Shown here: positions 10,662-22,334 of the stretch, piece after piece
How positions within the stretch are numbered: the stretch's first letter is position 1
Layout of the letters: the number at the start of each line of letters is the position of its first letter
From: Apilactobacillus apisilvae
Lineage (GTDB): Bacteria; Bacillota; Bacilli; Lactobacillales; Lactobacillaceae
Length of the DNA: 64,000 bases
Assembly (NCBI RefSeq): GCF_023380225.1
Contig: NZ_CP093362.1
Location: 1,405,671 to 1,469,670, forward strand
Direction: 5' to 3'
Translations under genes and position numbers: made by a program
The notes under the pieces: model-generated
What the model saw: the letters and a program-made list of their open reading frames with translations, nothing else
Database searches by the model: none
What the model was told of the DNA's origin: nothing

Positions 10662-12035
10662 ATGAGTACTAGAAATACGATTATTTTAGCTGCGGGTAAG
10701 GGTACTCGTATGAAATCAGATTTATATAAAGTCTTACACCAAGTTTGCGGAAAAACAATGGTTGACTGTGTTTTAACTCAAGTGGAAAAAATTAACATGG
10801 ATAATATTGTGACAGTTGTTGGCTATGGTGCAGAAGCTGTTGAGGAACAACTTGGTAAAAGAAGTCAGTATGTTTTACAAAAACAACAATTAGGAACTGG
10901 TGATGCTGTTAAAAAAACTTCACCTATTCTAAATGACTTAGAAGGTTCAACAATGGTGGTTAGTGGTGATACTCCATTATTTAAAGCTGATACTTTTAAC
11001 AAGTTATTTGATTATCATGAAGATAGCAAAGCAGTTGCAACCGTTCTAACTTCTAAAGCACCTAATCCTTTTGGATATGGACGAGTTATTCGTGATTCAG
11101 AAGGCAATGTTAATAAGATTGTTGAACAAAAAGATGCTAGTGAAGCTGAAAAGAAGATTGATGAAATTAATACAGGTGTTTATGTTTTTGATAACAAAGC
11201 ATTATTTGCTGCATTAAACATGGTTAATAATGATAATGCTCAAGGAGAATATTACTTACCTGACGTAATTGGAATTTTCAAGGAACAAGGTAAGAAAATT
11301 GGTGCATATCAAATGGATGATTTTAATGAATCAATGGGAGTAAATGATCGTATTGCTTTATCTAATGCCAATAAGGTTATGCAAAGACGTATCAACGAAT
11401 CACACATGGCTAATGGTGTTAGTTTTGTTAATCCCGATAATACTTATATTGATTTTGACGTTAAAATTGGTCAAGATACATTAATTGAGGCTGGAGTTCA
11501 AATTCACGGTGAAACTGAAATTGGTTCACATTGTAAAGTGGGTGCTAACTCAGAAATCCATGATTGTAAAATTCATGATAATGTCAATGTTATTTCATCA
11601 TACTTACAAGAATCTGAAATGCTGGAAGGATCTGATATTGGACCTTATAGTCATTTAAGACCTAAAGCATTTATTGGCAAGAATGTTCATTTGGGTAACT
11701 TTGTTGAAGTTAAAAAAGCTAAAATTGATGAAGGAACTAAGGTAGGTCACTTAACTTATGTTGGAAATGCCCATTTAGGTAAAGATATTAATGTGGGTTG
11801 TGGAGTTATTTTTGCAAATTATGATGGCAAAAATAAACATGAAACTAATGTTGGTGACGCATCATTCATTGGTAGTAATGCTAACTTAATCGCTCCTGTT
11901 AATATTGAAGACCATTCATTTATTGCAGCTGGTTCAACAATTACTGATAATGTTAAACAATATGATATGGCAATTGCTAGACAACGTCAGACAAATAAAG
12001 CTGGTTACTATAAAAAATTACCATATAACGGATAA
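10662..12035 (+). CDS. glmU: Bifunctional GlmU: GlcNAc-1-P uridyltransferase / GlcN-1-P acetyltransferase
   Basis: GlmU acetylates glucosamine-1-phosphate and then makes UDP-GlcNAc for peptidoglycan and teichoic acids. The 457 residues split into an N-terminal nucleotidyltransferase with [11 protein letters not shown] at about 8-18 and a C-terminal left-handed beta-helix of hexapeptide repeats (from about 250) with [20 protein letters not shown] and a terminal [19 protein letters not shown] precedes the ATG, partly within the purR end. It is co-transcribed with purR by spacing. Confidence 0.97.
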   Translation: MSTRNTIILAAGKGTRMKSDLYKVLHQVCGKTMVDCVLTQVEKINMDNIVTVVGYGAEAVEEQLGKRSQYVLQKQQLGTGDAVKKTSPILNDLEGSTMVVSGDTPLFKADTFNKLFDYHEDSKAVATVLTSKAPNPFGYGRVIRDSEGNVNKIVEQKDASEAEKKIDEINTGVYVFDNKALFAALNMVNNDNAQGEYYLPDVIGIFKEQGKKIGAYQMDDFNESMGVNDRIALSNANKVMQRRINESHMANGVSFVNPDNTYIDFDVKIGQDTLIEAGVQIHGETEIGSHCKVGANSEIHDCKIHDNVNVISSYLQESEMLEGSDIGPYSHLRPKAFIGKNVHLGNFVEVKKAKIDEGTKVGHLTYVGNAHLGKDINVGCGVIFANYDGKNKHETNVGDASFIGSNANLIAPVNIEDHSFIAAGSTITDNVKQYDMAIARQRQTNKAGYYKKLPYNG

Positions 12036-12176
12036 TAAATAGTTATGATACTTTTTTATTTATCATTTCTATAACATTTAAGTGAAAAAAATCGATTTTT
12101 AGTGTAAAATGATGTTGAATGTTTTATATTGAAATGACGAGTAATATTATATTTTATTGTTAGGTGGAGGAACTTT

Positions 12177-13157
12177 ATGGCTGAAAAATATTCTGATCCT
12201 AAATTAAAGATTTTTGCATTGAATTCAAATATCCCATTGGCTGAAAAAATTGCCAAGCGTGTTGGTGTTGATTTAGGTGAAACATCTGTAGATCGATTTA
12301 GTGATGGAGAAATTAGAATTAACATTGAAGAAAGTATTCGTGGAGATAATTGTTATATTATCCAATCTACATCAGCTCCAGTAAATGATAACTTAATGGA
12401 ACTTATGATTATGATTGATGCTTTAAGACGTGCCAGTGCTAAGACTATCAATGTTGTTATTCCTTACTATGGTTATGCTAGACAAGATCGTAAGGCTCGT
12501 TCAAGAGAACCAATTACGGCTAAATTAGTTGCTAACATGTTAGAAACAGCTGGAATTAATCGAGTAGTTGCTTTAGATTTACATGCTGCTCAAATTCAAG
12601 GATTCTTTGATGTTCCGGTTGATCATTTAATGGGTGCTCCATTATTAGCTGATCACTTCATGAACAATGGTTGGGATTCTAATGCAGTGGTTGTTTCACC
12701 CGATCATGGTGGAGTAGTAAGAGCTCGTGCATTAGCTGAATTTCTAAAATCACCTATTGCAATTATTGATAAACGCCGTCCACAAGCTAATGTGGCGGAA
12801 ATTATGAATATTATTGGAAACGTTAAGGGTAAATCATGCCTAATGGTTGATGATATGATTGATACAGCTGGAACTATTACTTTAGGTGCGCAAGCTTTAA
12901 TGGAAGCCGGTGCTAAAGAAGTATATGCTTGTTGTACTCATCCCGTTTTATCAGGTCCTGCAATTGATCGAATTGAAAAGTCACCAATTAAAAAATTAGT
13001 TGTTACCGATACAATCCGTCTACCTAAAGAAAAGCAAATTGATAAAATCGAACAAATTTCTGTTGCTCCATTAATTGGCGATGCAATTAAGCGTATTAAT
13101 GAAGATCGTGCAGTTAGTCCATTGTTTAGCAATCGTTTCAGAATTGACGATAAATAA
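12177..13157 (+). CDS. prs: Ribose-phosphate pyrophosphokinase (PRPP synthase)
   Basis: It makes PRPP from ribose-5-phosphate and ATP for purine, pyrimidine, NAD, His and Trp synthesis. Signatures are [16 protein letters not shown], the catalytic flexible loop near [33 protein letters not shown] and the PRPP loop [12 protein letters not shown]. The 326-residue length is normal. AGGTGGAGG precedes the ATG. The stop overlaps the following gene by one base. PRPP is the effector of PurR encoded just upstream. Confidence 0.97.
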   Translation: MAEKYSDPKLKIFALNSNIPLAEKIAKRVGVDLGETSVDRFSDGEIRINIEESIRGDNCYIIQSTSAPVNDNLMELMIMIDALRRASAKTINVVIPYYGYARQDRKARSREPITAKLVANMLETAGINRVVALDLHAAQIQGFFDVPVDHLMGAPLLADHFMNNGWDSNAVVVSPDHGGVVRARALAEFLKSPIAIIDKRRPQANVAEIMNIIGNVKGKSCLMVDDMIDTAGTITLGAQALMEAGAKEVYACCTHPVLSGPAIDRIEKSPIKKLVVTDTIRLPKEKQIDKIEQISVAPLIGDAIKRINEDRAVSPLFSNRFRIDDK

Positions 13158-13504
13158 TGAATATAAAGAAATTTAGTTTTATAATTGTCCTTATTAGCAT
13201 ACTTTTAGGAATAATAGTTTATATTTTTAAATATGATACGACTGCTATTAGTAATGTTATGTTTTTGGTGGGATTGTTATTACTAGTTATTGGATTTATC
13301 TTTATCCTAGCTAAGGGACACTTATTTACTGGATGGCGCATTTTTCACCGTAATGGTGATAATGAACGTTTTGATAATGAAAAAATTTCGGCTAAAGAAA
13401 TTGGTCGTAAAAAAAATGAAGCCATTGTTATTAATGACTTCGCTAAATCTTTATTGTTAATTGGAATTACTTGGGTTTTAATTTCAATCGGCATTACTTT
13501 ATAA
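13157..13504 (+). CDS. DUF3899 membrane protein
   Basis: This 115-residue protein has three predicted membrane helices: about 6-24, 34-53 and 96-114. A basic cytoplasmic loop between the second and third carries GWRIFHRNGDN and KISAKEIGRKKNEAI. It matches the DUF3899 family of Firmicutes, of unknown function. Its ATG overlaps the prs stop (TAATG), indicating translational coupling to prs. An insertion sequence begins about five bases after the stop, so the gene has lost whatever terminator stood there before. Confidence 0.75.
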   Translation: MNIKKFSFIIVLISILLGIIVYIFKYDTTAISNVMFLVGLLLLVIGFIFILAKGHLFTGWRIFHRNGDNERFDNEKISAKEIGRKKNEAIVINDFAKSLLLIGITWVLISIGITL

Positions 13505-13536
13505 ATAAGAAAGGGACTGTGACATAAGTCTCTAAA

Positions 13537-13621
13537 AAATAACGCTCGTTGGAATTTAATTTTTCCAACGAGCGTTATTTATGTATAATAAAAAACGATA
13601 TCGAACCAACCGATATCGTTT
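13537..13621. repeat. Paired hairpins inside the left end of IS copy 1
   Basis: Arms 13537-13554 and 13563-13580 are 18 bp and perfect (loop 8). A second palindrome has arms 13593-13603 and 13611-13621 (AAACGATATCG). TATAAT at 13584-13589 lies between them. They probably block transcription entering from outside, upstream of the transposase start. Confidence 0.75.
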
Positions 13622-13654
13622 AAATAAATCTCCTTGAAAGGAAACTTAAAACTA

Positions 13655-15304
13655 ATGAGTACTAATTATATTTTAAATATTCAAAATTGGCAACCTAAAA
13701 ATAATCATCAAGTAAAAATTATCAATCAAATTGTTGAAATGATTGATTTAGAATAAAAATACATATTTGGTAGGCCACGAAAATACGACCTACGGTCACT
13801 ATTAAAGTTAACCTTGTTTGCCTATTCTAAAGGAATTTTTAGTAGTCGCCAAATTAGTGAGCTGGCAGAAGAAAATTTACCTGCACGTTGGTTAACTAAG
13901 AATTCATTTCCTTCATATAGAACAGTCTGTCGATTTAGGATTTCAGATGAAGCAGAAAATTTAATTAGTAAATGCATGAATCAATTAACTAAATATCTAA
14001 GAAAAAATAATTATATTGATGATGTAATTTTTATTGATGGAACTAAAATACTAGCAAATGCTAATAAGTATTCTTTTATTTGGCGTAAAAATATAATCAG
14101 GTTCGATAAATTAAATCGCGAAGCGATTATAAAATTACTACATGACATGAATGATGTTAAATATGTTGGTGAACTCCCAGATGACTGTGATATTTCAACA
14201 AGTGAGTTAGATGAAATCATCATCCATTTAGAAAATTGTTTAGCAGATTTAAATGATCAAATTAAACAGAATAAAAAACTATCACCTAATCCCCATAAAC
14301 AAAAGCGTCGTAAGTTAAAAGCCATTAAAAGAAAACTTCGTTTTCGTAAATGCAAACAAATAGAATATCAAAAAAGTAATAAAATATTTTCCAATCGTAA
14401 TAGTTATTCTAAGACTGATCATGATGCTACTTTTATGCGTATTAAGGAAGACCCCATGTTAAATGGACAACTTAAACCTGCTTATAATTTACAAATTGCC
14501 ACTAGTGGACAATTCATAACTAATTTTGACATTTATCAAAATCCCACTGATACTCGTACTTTAATTCCGTTCTTAAATAAACAAATTAAGAATAATAGTT
14601 TAGGTAAATATATTGTTGCCGATGCTGGTTATGGATCTGAAAGTAATTATCGTTTTATAGAAGACAAACTAACTAATAACATTCCTTTAATTCCCTATGG
14701 AACAATGTTAAAAGAACAAAGTCGTAAATGGAAAAGTGATGACCGTAAGGTCATGAATTGGTATTATAATTCAAAAGATGATTATTATATTGATCCCAAA
14801 GGCATCAGATTTAATTTTAATGGTTATCGTAAAAGAACTGATAAATATAAATTCACTCGTGATTTTAAAGAATATAAAGCTGAAAAGTATGATCTTAATC
14901 AAGACATTAATTCATATGCTCTAACTAAGTCTGGTAACACTAGAAAAATCAGCATTAATTATGCATGGGAATATTTTAAAAACAAACAACAAGCATTGCT
15001 TTTGGCACCAAAAACAAGTGATATTTACGCAAAAAGAAAGATAGATGTTGAATCGGTTTTTGGTAGACTAAAGGCTTCTTTGCGTTTCAATCGATTCTCC
15101 GTTAGGGGAATCGATAAGGTTAAAAAGGAAGCTGGGTTTACTATAATGGCATTAAATATAAGAAAGTTAATGACGAAAGTCATTAATTTTATAAAGTTAT
15201 ATACAAAAATAGGATTTACGTTAAATTTAAAACGTAAATCCTATTTTTGTAGAGACTTATGTCACAGCCCCTTTCTTATTTATTTAGAACAAAATTACGA
15301 ATAG
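13655..15304 (+). pseudogene. IS1182-like transposase with premature stop (copy 1)
   Basis: The frame begins MSTNYILNIQNWQ at 13655 behind GAAAGGAAA. It has an in-frame TAA at codon 34 (13754-13756), where copy 2 has a Glu codon (context LE-stop-KYIFGRPRKY). Downstream the reading frame is open and keeps the DDE acidic residues: FIDGTKILANANK, VADAGYGSESN and DVESVFGRLKASLRF. It lacks any stop inside the element and runs through the right inverted repeat to 15304, antisense to the HAD gene end. Compared with copy 2 it has a few substitutions (for example Asp/Tyr, Ile/Ser, Cys/Ser, Ala/Ser, Lys/Arg) and keeps the 31 bp deleted there. Restart at an internal codon is possible but would lose the N-terminal domain. 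Confidence 0.85.
15203..15250. terminator. Hairpin at the right end of IS copy 1
   Basis: Perfect 20-bp arms (15203-15222, 15231-15250) with an eight-base loop and T-rich right side. It can act as a terminator in either direction between the transposase and the convergent HAD gene. Confidence 0.75.
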
Positions 15305-16091
15305 CATATGCTACACCATTTTCTTTATTGGTTTTGGTTATTTTGTTAGCAACTGTTTTTAGTTCATCAACACCGTTTCCCATTGCAACACCAGTGCCAG
15401 CATATTTAATCATTGACATATCATTATTTTGATCACCAATTGCCATAACGTTATCAGCAGTGAGGTTTAAATCTTTTGCTAAACTATCTAGTGCATTTCC
15501 TTTAGATGAATTTTTGTTCATAAATTCAATAAAGACAGGGGTACTTTTAACAACTGCAAATCTTTCAAATAATTCATTTGAAATTTTTTCAAATGATGAG
15601 TCAATCACACTTGGATCAGCAATTAACATTGCTTTAACTACTTCGATGCTCTTATCAATTTCTTCTGGCTTACGCACTTTAATTGGCATATTTACTAAGT
15701 AACTTTCAGCAATGGAATAAGGACTTAAGTCGCGATTAGTAGCGTAAATGCAGTCAGCAGTTTCAATTTGAAAGTTAGTTCCTAATTTATGACTTAATTT
15801 TTCTAATTCCAGAAAATCTTCATGGGTAATATTTGTTTTTTCAATAATTTGACCATCAGCATTTTGTACCTGAGAACCATTAAAAGTAATAGCATACTCA
15901 TCATGACCACTAATATTTAGTTGCTTTAAGTATTTTTTTACACCAGTTAATGGACGACCAGTACATAAAACTACTTTAATACCTTTTTGTCTAGCTTCAG
16001 TAATAGCATCAATTGTTTCTTGTGCTAGAACATTTTCCTCATTTAATAATGTACCATCAATGTCAATGGCAATTAGTTTAATATTTTTCAT
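15276..16091 (-). CDS. Cof-type HAD-IIB family sugar-phosphate phosphatase
   Basis: These HAD hydrolases dephosphorylate sugar phosphates or similar metabolites. The 271-residue protein begins MKNIKLIAIDIDGTLL with the nucleophile Asp and the DxD pair, then has CTGRPL, the C2B cap, a KGNAL segment and the Mg-binding GDQNNDMSMI. I chose the ATG at 16089-16091 because GGAGG is eight bases upstream; a TTG at 16106 would overlap that site. It follows the HD-domain gene by 15 bases, so the two form an operon. IS copy 1 abuts its stop codon. Confidence 0.9.
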   Translation of the reverse strand: MKNIKLIAIDIDGTLLNEENVLAQETIDAITEARQKGIKVVLCTGRPLTGVKKYLKQLNISGHDEYAITFNGSQVQNADGQIIEKTNITHEDFLELEKLSHKLGTNFQIETADCIYATNRDLSPYSIAESYLVNMPIKVRKPEEIDKSIEVVKAMLIADPSVIDSSFEKISNELFERFAVVKSTPVFIEFMNKNSSKGNALDSLAKDLNLTADNVMAIGDQNNDMSMIKYAGTGVAMGNGVDELKTVANKITKTNKENGVAYAIRNFVLNK

Positions 16092-16106
16092 GATAATGTC
16101 CTCCAA

Positions 16107-17453
16107 TTATTCAATTAATTGATTATTTTTAATATGTTTTTGAAATTCTTCATAAATTGGTTGAAAAATTTCAATATTTTGTGCTGAATTTAGCATTTCT
16201 TTAGGAAAAAAGAATCTTTCGTCACCCAATTGCTTACCAGTTACAGCTGCTACTAAACGTGAGACTTTTGATAACTCTACCATTGATCCATCAGGTCGAC
16301 GTAATTCAATTTGAGTTGCATGACTTTTCTTTTTAGGATCGTAAGCATCATATGGTAAGTCGAAACAATCATTGGTATCCGTATAGTATTTATGATCAAA
16401 ACCGGCTTGTTTAATTAGCTTTTGAAGTTTAGTGGTTAAAAATTCTGTATCATCTGTAAATTCTGCTGATTTAAAAGGTCGACGGTTGATAAATCGGTCA
16501 GCTAAGTCTGATAAAATGCTGTCTTTTGAATCAATCCAATGAATGAAATAAGTATTTAAAACGCCATCGTCTAATTTTAAATAATCATTAATATCAAAAT
16601 TATTATTAAAAAATGGCATTAATAAATATGGAGTTTCACTGGAATTAATTGGCATTTTATCTGATAATTCTTTAGCACGCTTCAGTAAATGAGTTAAAAT
16701 AACTTCCATTGAACGAGAGACGGGATGAAAGTAAACTTGCATATACATTTGAAGACGACTAATTATGTAGTCTTCAACTGCATGCATTCCTGAAACATCA
16801 AAACAAATTCCACCGCTGTATGGACGCATTACTCGCAAAATCCTTGTTAAATCAAAATTACCGTAACTAGCGCCAGTATTGTAAGCATCACGTAATAAAT
16901 AATCCATTCGATCAGCATCACATTGACTGGAAATCATTTGTACCACTTGTTTATTTTTATAACTATGATTAATAACGTCAGCTACTTGTTTAGGAAACTC
17001 GGGGGAAATCTTTTTTAAAACTTTGTTTACTTCAGTTTTAGGCGAAGTAATGATTTCTTGAGTAATCGCTTCATGATTAGTATGGAAAATATGCTCGAAA
17101 GTATGTGAATAGGCACCATGACCAATATCATGTAGTAATGCTGCACAAAGAGCAACCAATCTTTCTGAGTCATCCCATAGACCATCACCAGATTCCTTCG
17201 TAGGATAATTTCTTAGAAAAATATCACAAATTCTTCTGGTGATTTCATAAACACCTAAACTATGGGTAAATCTTGAATGCTCAGCACCATGAAATGTAAA
17301 AGATGAAGGTCCTAATTGCTTAACTCTTCTTAGCCTTTGCATTTCTTTTGTGTTAATTAAATCCAAGATAATTTGGTGTTGTACATAAATGTAATTATGA
17401 ACAGGGTCACGAAAAACTTTTTCGCGTGGTAACAATGCATCTTCAAATTTCAA
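16107..17453 (-). CDS. HD-domain phosphohydrolase (dGTPase-like, YwfO type)
   Basis: The 448-residue protein has the metal-binding HD signature: AEHSRFTHSLGVYEI, then CAALLHDIGHGAYSHTFEH, and QCDADRMDYLLRDA. This is the arrangement of YwfO/SAMHD1-like enzymes that hydrolyse dNTPs or other nucleotides. A RDPVHNYIYV N-terminus is typical. It starts with TTG behind AAGGGGGAA, and an extended -10 TGTTATAAT lies upstream. Substrate cannot be read from sequence. It is the first gene of the HD-HAD operon. Confidence 0.88.
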   Translation of the reverse strand: MKFEDALLPREKVFRDPVHNYIYVQHQIILDLINTKEMQRLRRVKQLGPSSFTFHGAEHSRFTHSLGVYEITRRICDIFLRNYPTKESGDGLWDDSERLVALCAALLHDIGHGAYSHTFEHIFHTNHEAITQEIITSPKTEVNKVLKKISPEFPKQVADVINHSYKNKQVVQMISSQCDADRMDYLLRDAYNTGASYGNFDLTRILRVMRPYSGGICFDVSGMHAVEDYIISRLQMYMQVYFHPVSRSMEVILTHLLKRAKELSDKMPINSSETPYLLMPFFNNNFDINDYLKLDDGVLNTYFIHWIDSKDSILSDLADRFINRRPFKSAEFTDDTEFLTTKLQKLIKQAGFDHKYYTDTNDCFDLPYDAYDPKKKSHATQIELRRPDGSMVELSKVSRLVAAVTGKQLGDERFFFPKEMLNSAQNIEIFQPIYEEFQKHIKNNQLIE

Positions 17454-17491
17454 TTATTGTTCCCCCTTAAAATTATATATCTTTGATATTT

Positions 17492-17500
17492 ATTATAACA
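17492..17500 (-). promoter_or_regulatory. Extended -10 promoter of the HD-HAD operon
   Basis: On the minus strand TGTTATAAT (TG-n-TATAAT) lies about 40 bases before the TTG start. No strong -35 was identified. Confidence 0.45.
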
Positions 17501-17610
17501 AAGATTATTATTTAATAATTAAAATTATCATTATGAAAATAATGCATTCCACTTGGATACCAGATATAATTAATTATAATAAGTTTAAATAAAGGGAAGT
17601 GAATTGGTTT

Positions 17611-18045
17611 ATGACAGATAATAGTGAAAGTGTAGTTGTTGATCTAACAACCTATATTAAACAAGATGATGAAAGTGAAAAATTCACTTTCCGAGAATTA
17701 GGAAGTTTAGTTAATGTAGGAACCAAAACTTATCTAAGATTTAAAGAAACTCAAAAAGGCGAAAAAGTAGCTTCAGTGACGATTAAAATTAGTGATGATC
17801 ATATTCAATTAACCAGACAAGATTCGATGGGACACCATTCCAGACTTATATTTGCTGATAAAGAACAACATGATACTATTTATCAAACCCCATATGGGCC
17901 AATGAATTTATCAGTAGATACTAAAGATTTACTGTATAGTTATAATGAATCTCCACAGTCTGGGGATTTGTTAATTAATTATGAATTATATTCTGGCAAA
18001 ATGATGGTTGGTGAATATAAAATGCAATTGCATTTTTCGGCCTAA
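17611..18045 (+). CDS. DUF1934 (YwiB-like) family protein
   Basis: This 144-residue beta-rich protein is of the DUF1934/YwiB family, thought to form a small calycin-like barrel; its role is unknown. Visible features are GTKTYLRFKE, the VTIKISDDHIQLTRQ strands, QTPYGPMNLSVDT and the C-terminal LINYELYSGKMMVGEYKMQLHF. I chose the ATG at 17611 with GGGAAGTG ten bases upstream. A GTG at 17599 lies inside that ribosome binding site. It precedes rpoE by 44 bases, a neighbourhood seen in other Firmicutes. Confidence 0.8.
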   Translation: MTDNSESVVVDLTTYIKQDDESEKFTFRELGSLVNVGTKTYLRFKETQKGEKVASVTIKISDDHIQLTRQDSMGHHSRLIFADKEQHDTIYQTPYGPMNLSVDTKDLLYSYNESPQSGDLLINYELYSGKMMVGEYKMQLHFSA

Positions 18046-18089
18046 ACGAGTATTATGTTATTTAGTATTTTGAAAGGACGTGCACCGAT

Positions 18090-18659
18090 TTGAAACTAGA
18101 AGCCTTAGAAGGTAAAGACAAGAAAGAATTATCAATGGTTGAAGTTGCTCATGCTATCTTAGCTGAACATGGGGATGTAATGGCCTTTGCTGACATCGCA
18201 AACGAAATCCAAAAATATTTGGGTGATTCTGATGAAGAAATTCGTAAACGATTAGTTCAATTCTATACAGATATGAACGTTGATGGTAGTTTTATTTCTT
18301 TAGGTGATAATCTTTGGGGATTAAGAACATGGTATCCATATGAATCAATCGATGAAGCTACTGTTCATCCTGAAGATGAAGATATTGATCGTCCTAGAAA
18401 TAAAAAACGTCGTAAAGTTAATGCTTTCCTTGCTGATGCTTCTGACGATGATGATGTTATTGATTATGATGATGATGACCCAGAAGATCAAGATGATGAA
18501 TTTGAAGATGCCGATGAAGGCACTGATGAAACCGATAAATATCATAAAGATTTAGACCAAATTGACGAAGAAAACGATAATGAATCAGAAGATATTCCTG
18601 ATGGTATCGAAGGAGAATTATCCGAGTTACATGATGAAGATGATGATTCCAAAGATTAA
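18090..18659 (+). CDS. rpoE: RNA polymerase delta subunit
   Basis: Delta binds core RNA polymerase, speeds its recycling and affects open-complex stability at NTP-sensitive promoters. The 189-residue protein has the folded N-terminal HARE-HTH domain (about 1-85, with EVAHAILAEHGDVMAFADIANEI). A short basic patch NKKRRK follows, then a disordered Asp/Glu tail that fills nearly half the protein. Start is TTG behind GAAAGGA. Long GATGAT runs in the tail produce spurious reading frames on both strands. It directly precedes pyrG, the usual Firmicutes order. Confidence 0.94.
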   Translation: MKLEALEGKDKKELSMVEVAHAILAEHGDVMAFADIANEIQKYLGDSDEEIRKRLVQFYTDMNVDGSFISLGDNLWGLRTWYPYESIDEATVHPEDEDIDRPRNKKRRKVNAFLADASDDDDVIDYDDDDPEDQDDEFEDADEGTDETDKYHKDLDQIDEENDNESEDIPDGIEGELSELHDEDDDSKD

Positions 18660-18684
18660 TCTAAAATAATTTTACTTTATAATC

Positions 18685-18713
18685 TTGACTAAAGATATAT
18701 AACCATGTATTAT
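18685..18713 (+). promoter_or_regulatory. pyrG promoter
   Basis: TTGACT (18685-18690) and TATTAT (18708-18713) are exactly 17 bases apart. The predicted start falls at GGGCTCC (18721), eight bases after the -10. Confidence 0.8.
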
Positions 18714-18720
18714 TGTTTTT

Positions 18721-20463
<1,743 letters not shown>

Positions 20464-20494
20464 TTATTAAAAAGGGACTGTGACATAAGTCTAT

Positions 20495-20542
20495 ACAAAA
20501 ATAGGATTTACGTTTTAAATTTAACGTAAATCCTATTTTTGT
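20495..20542. terminator. Hairpin at the transposase 3' end of IS copy 2
   Basis: Perfect 20-bp arms (20495-20514, 20523-20542), the same hairpin as in copy 1. It sits just after pyrG and probably now ends pyrG transcription. Confidence 0.7.
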
Positions 20543-20550
20543 ATATAACT

Positions 20551-22059
20551 TTATAAAATTAATGCCATTATAGTAAACCCAGCTTCCTTTTTAACCTTAT
20601 CGATTCCCCTAACGGAGAATCGATTGAAACGCAAAGAAGCCTTTAGTCTACCAAAAACCGATTCAACATCTATCTTTCTTTTTGCGTAAATATCACTTGT
20701 TTTTGGTGCCAAAAGCAATGCTTGTTGTTTGTTTTTAAAATATTCCCATGCATAATTAATACTGATTTTTCTAGTGTTACCAGACTTAGTTAGAGCATAT
20801 GAATTAATGTCTTGATTAAGATCATACTTTTCAGCTTTATATTCTTTAAAATCACGAGTGAATTTATATTTATCAGTTCTTTTACGATAACCATTAAAAT
20901 TAAATCTGATGCCTTTGGGATCAATATAATAATCATCTTTTGAATTATAATACCAATTCATGACCTTACGGTCATCACTTTTCCATTTACGACTTTGTTC
21001 TTTTAACATTGTTCCATAGGGAATTAAAGGAATGTTATTAGTTAGTTTGTCTTCTATAAAACGATAATTACTTTCAGATCCATAACCAGCATCGGCAACA
21101 ATATATTTACCTAAACTATTATTCTTAATTTGTTTATTTAAGAACGGAATTAAAGTACGAGTATCAGTGGGATTTTGATAAATGTCAAAATTAGTTATGA
21201 ATTGTCCACTAGTGGCAATTTGTAAATTATAAGCAGGTTTAAGTTGTCCATTTAACATGGGGTCTTCCTTAATACGCATAAAAGTAGCATCATGATCAGT
21301 CTTAGAATAACTATTACGATTGGAAAATATTTTATTACTTTTTTGATATTCTATTTGTTTGCATTTACGAAAACGAAGTTTTCTTCTAATGGCTTTTAAC
21401 TTACGACGCTTTTGTTTATGGGGATTAGGTGATAGTTTTTTATTCTGTTTAATTTGATCATTTAAATCTGATAAACAATTTTCTAAATGGATGATGATTT
21501 CATCTAACTCACTTGTTGAAATATCAGAGTCATCTGGGAGTTCACCCACATATTTAACATCATTCATGTCATGTAGTAATTTTATAATCGCTTCGCGATT
21601 TAATTTATCGAATCTGATTATATTTTTACGCCAAACAAAAGAATACTTATTAGCATTCGCTAGTATTTTAGTTCCATCGATAAAACTTACATCATAAATA
21701 TAATTATTTTTTCTTAGATATTTAGTTAATTGATTCATGCATTTACTAATTAAATTTTCTGCTTCATCTGAAATCCTAAATCGACAGACTGTTCTGTATG
21801 AAGGAAATGAATTTTTAGTTAACCAACGTGCAGGTAAATTTTCTTCTGCCAGCTCACTAATTTGGCGACTACTAAAAATTCCTTTAGAATAGGCAAACAA
21901 GGTTAACTTTAATAGTGACCGTAGGTCGTATTTTCGTGGCCTACCAAATATGTATTTTTCTTCTAAAACAATCATTTCAACAATTTGATTGATAATTTTT
22001 ACTTGATGATTATTTTTAGGTTGCCAATTTTGAATATTTAAAATATAATTAGTACTCAT
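20551..22059 (-). pseudogene. IS1182-like transposase with altered C-terminus (copy 2)
   Basis: The frame starts MSTNYILNIQNWQ behind GAAAGGAAA and is open through the N-terminal DUF772-like region (GRPRKYDLRSLLKLTLFAYS), FIDGTKILANANK, VADAGYGSESN and DVESVFGRLKASLRF, so all DDE acidic residues are present. Relative to copy 1, a 31-bp deletion between two CATTAA repeats shifts the frame after GFTIMAL, and the protein ends two residues later. The lost part is only the C-terminal tail (NIRKLMTKVI and the read-through into the inverted repeat), so some activity is possible. I list it as a pseudogene with that reservation. Confidence 0.6.
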
Positions 22060-22092
22060 TAGTTTTAAGTTTCCTTTCAAGGAGATTTATTT

Positions 22093-22177
22093 AAACGATA
22101 TCGGTTGGTTCGATATCGTTTTTTATTATACATAAATAACGCTCGTTGGAAAAATTAAATTCCAACGAGCGTTATTT
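22093..22177. repeat. Paired hairpins inside the 5' end of IS copy 2
   Basis: The same two palindromes as in copy 1, inverted: arms 22093-22103 with 22111-22121, and 18-bp arms 22134-22151 with 22160-22177. They lie upstream of the transposase start. Confidence 0.75.
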
Positions 22178-22334
22178 TTTTAGAGACTTATGTCACAGTC
22201 CCTTTTCTTATTAATAAACGATTAAATATAAGCATAATTTTGCTTAAAGTGTTGTTTTTTTCTAGTTTATTATTTATGATTATTATTGTATTGTTCACTA
22301 AGTATGGTGAAATTGTAAGTGAGGAATTTAAATA

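Larger units (their letters stand above)
13510..15274 (+). mobile_element. IS1182-like insertion sequence, copy 1
   Basis: The element is about 1765 bp. Terminal inverted repeats share AAAGGG(A/G)CTGTGACATAAG and continue TCTCT, with the right end differing at one base (GGGG for GGGA). It carries one DDE transposase gene, reading left to right, broken by a stop codon. Long perfect hairpins sit just inside both ends. The left end is about five bases after the DUF3899 stop and the right end touches the stop of the convergent HAD gene, so it occupies an intergenic terminator position. The flanks mirror each other (ATAAATAAG / CTTATTTAT) but no clear direct duplication is seen. A near-identical inverted copy is at 20471-22207. 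Confidence 0.92.
20471..22207 (-). mobile_element. IS1182-like insertion sequence, copy 2 (inverted)
   Basis: The element of about 1.74 kb has the same inverted ends as copy 1 (AAAGGGACTGTGACATAAGTCT) and lies in opposite orientation. It is inserted between pyrG and murA. TTATTAA occurs directly before the left end (20464-20470) and after the right end (22208-22214), a possible 7-bp target duplication. Nucleotide identity to copy 1 is very high by eye, with one 31-bp deletion inside the transposase. The difference in length fits that deletion. Confidence 0.92.

Noticed and set aside
13500..13510. Direct target-site duplication around IS copy 1
   Set aside because: The flanks ATAAATAAG and CTTATTTAT are mirror images extending the inverted repeat, not a direct repeat. 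Only copy 2 shows a plausible duplication (TTATTAA).
18340..18555. Met/Ile-rich frames on both strands in the rpoE tail
   Set aside because: They are shifted readings of the GAT/GAA repeats that encode the acidic delta tail.
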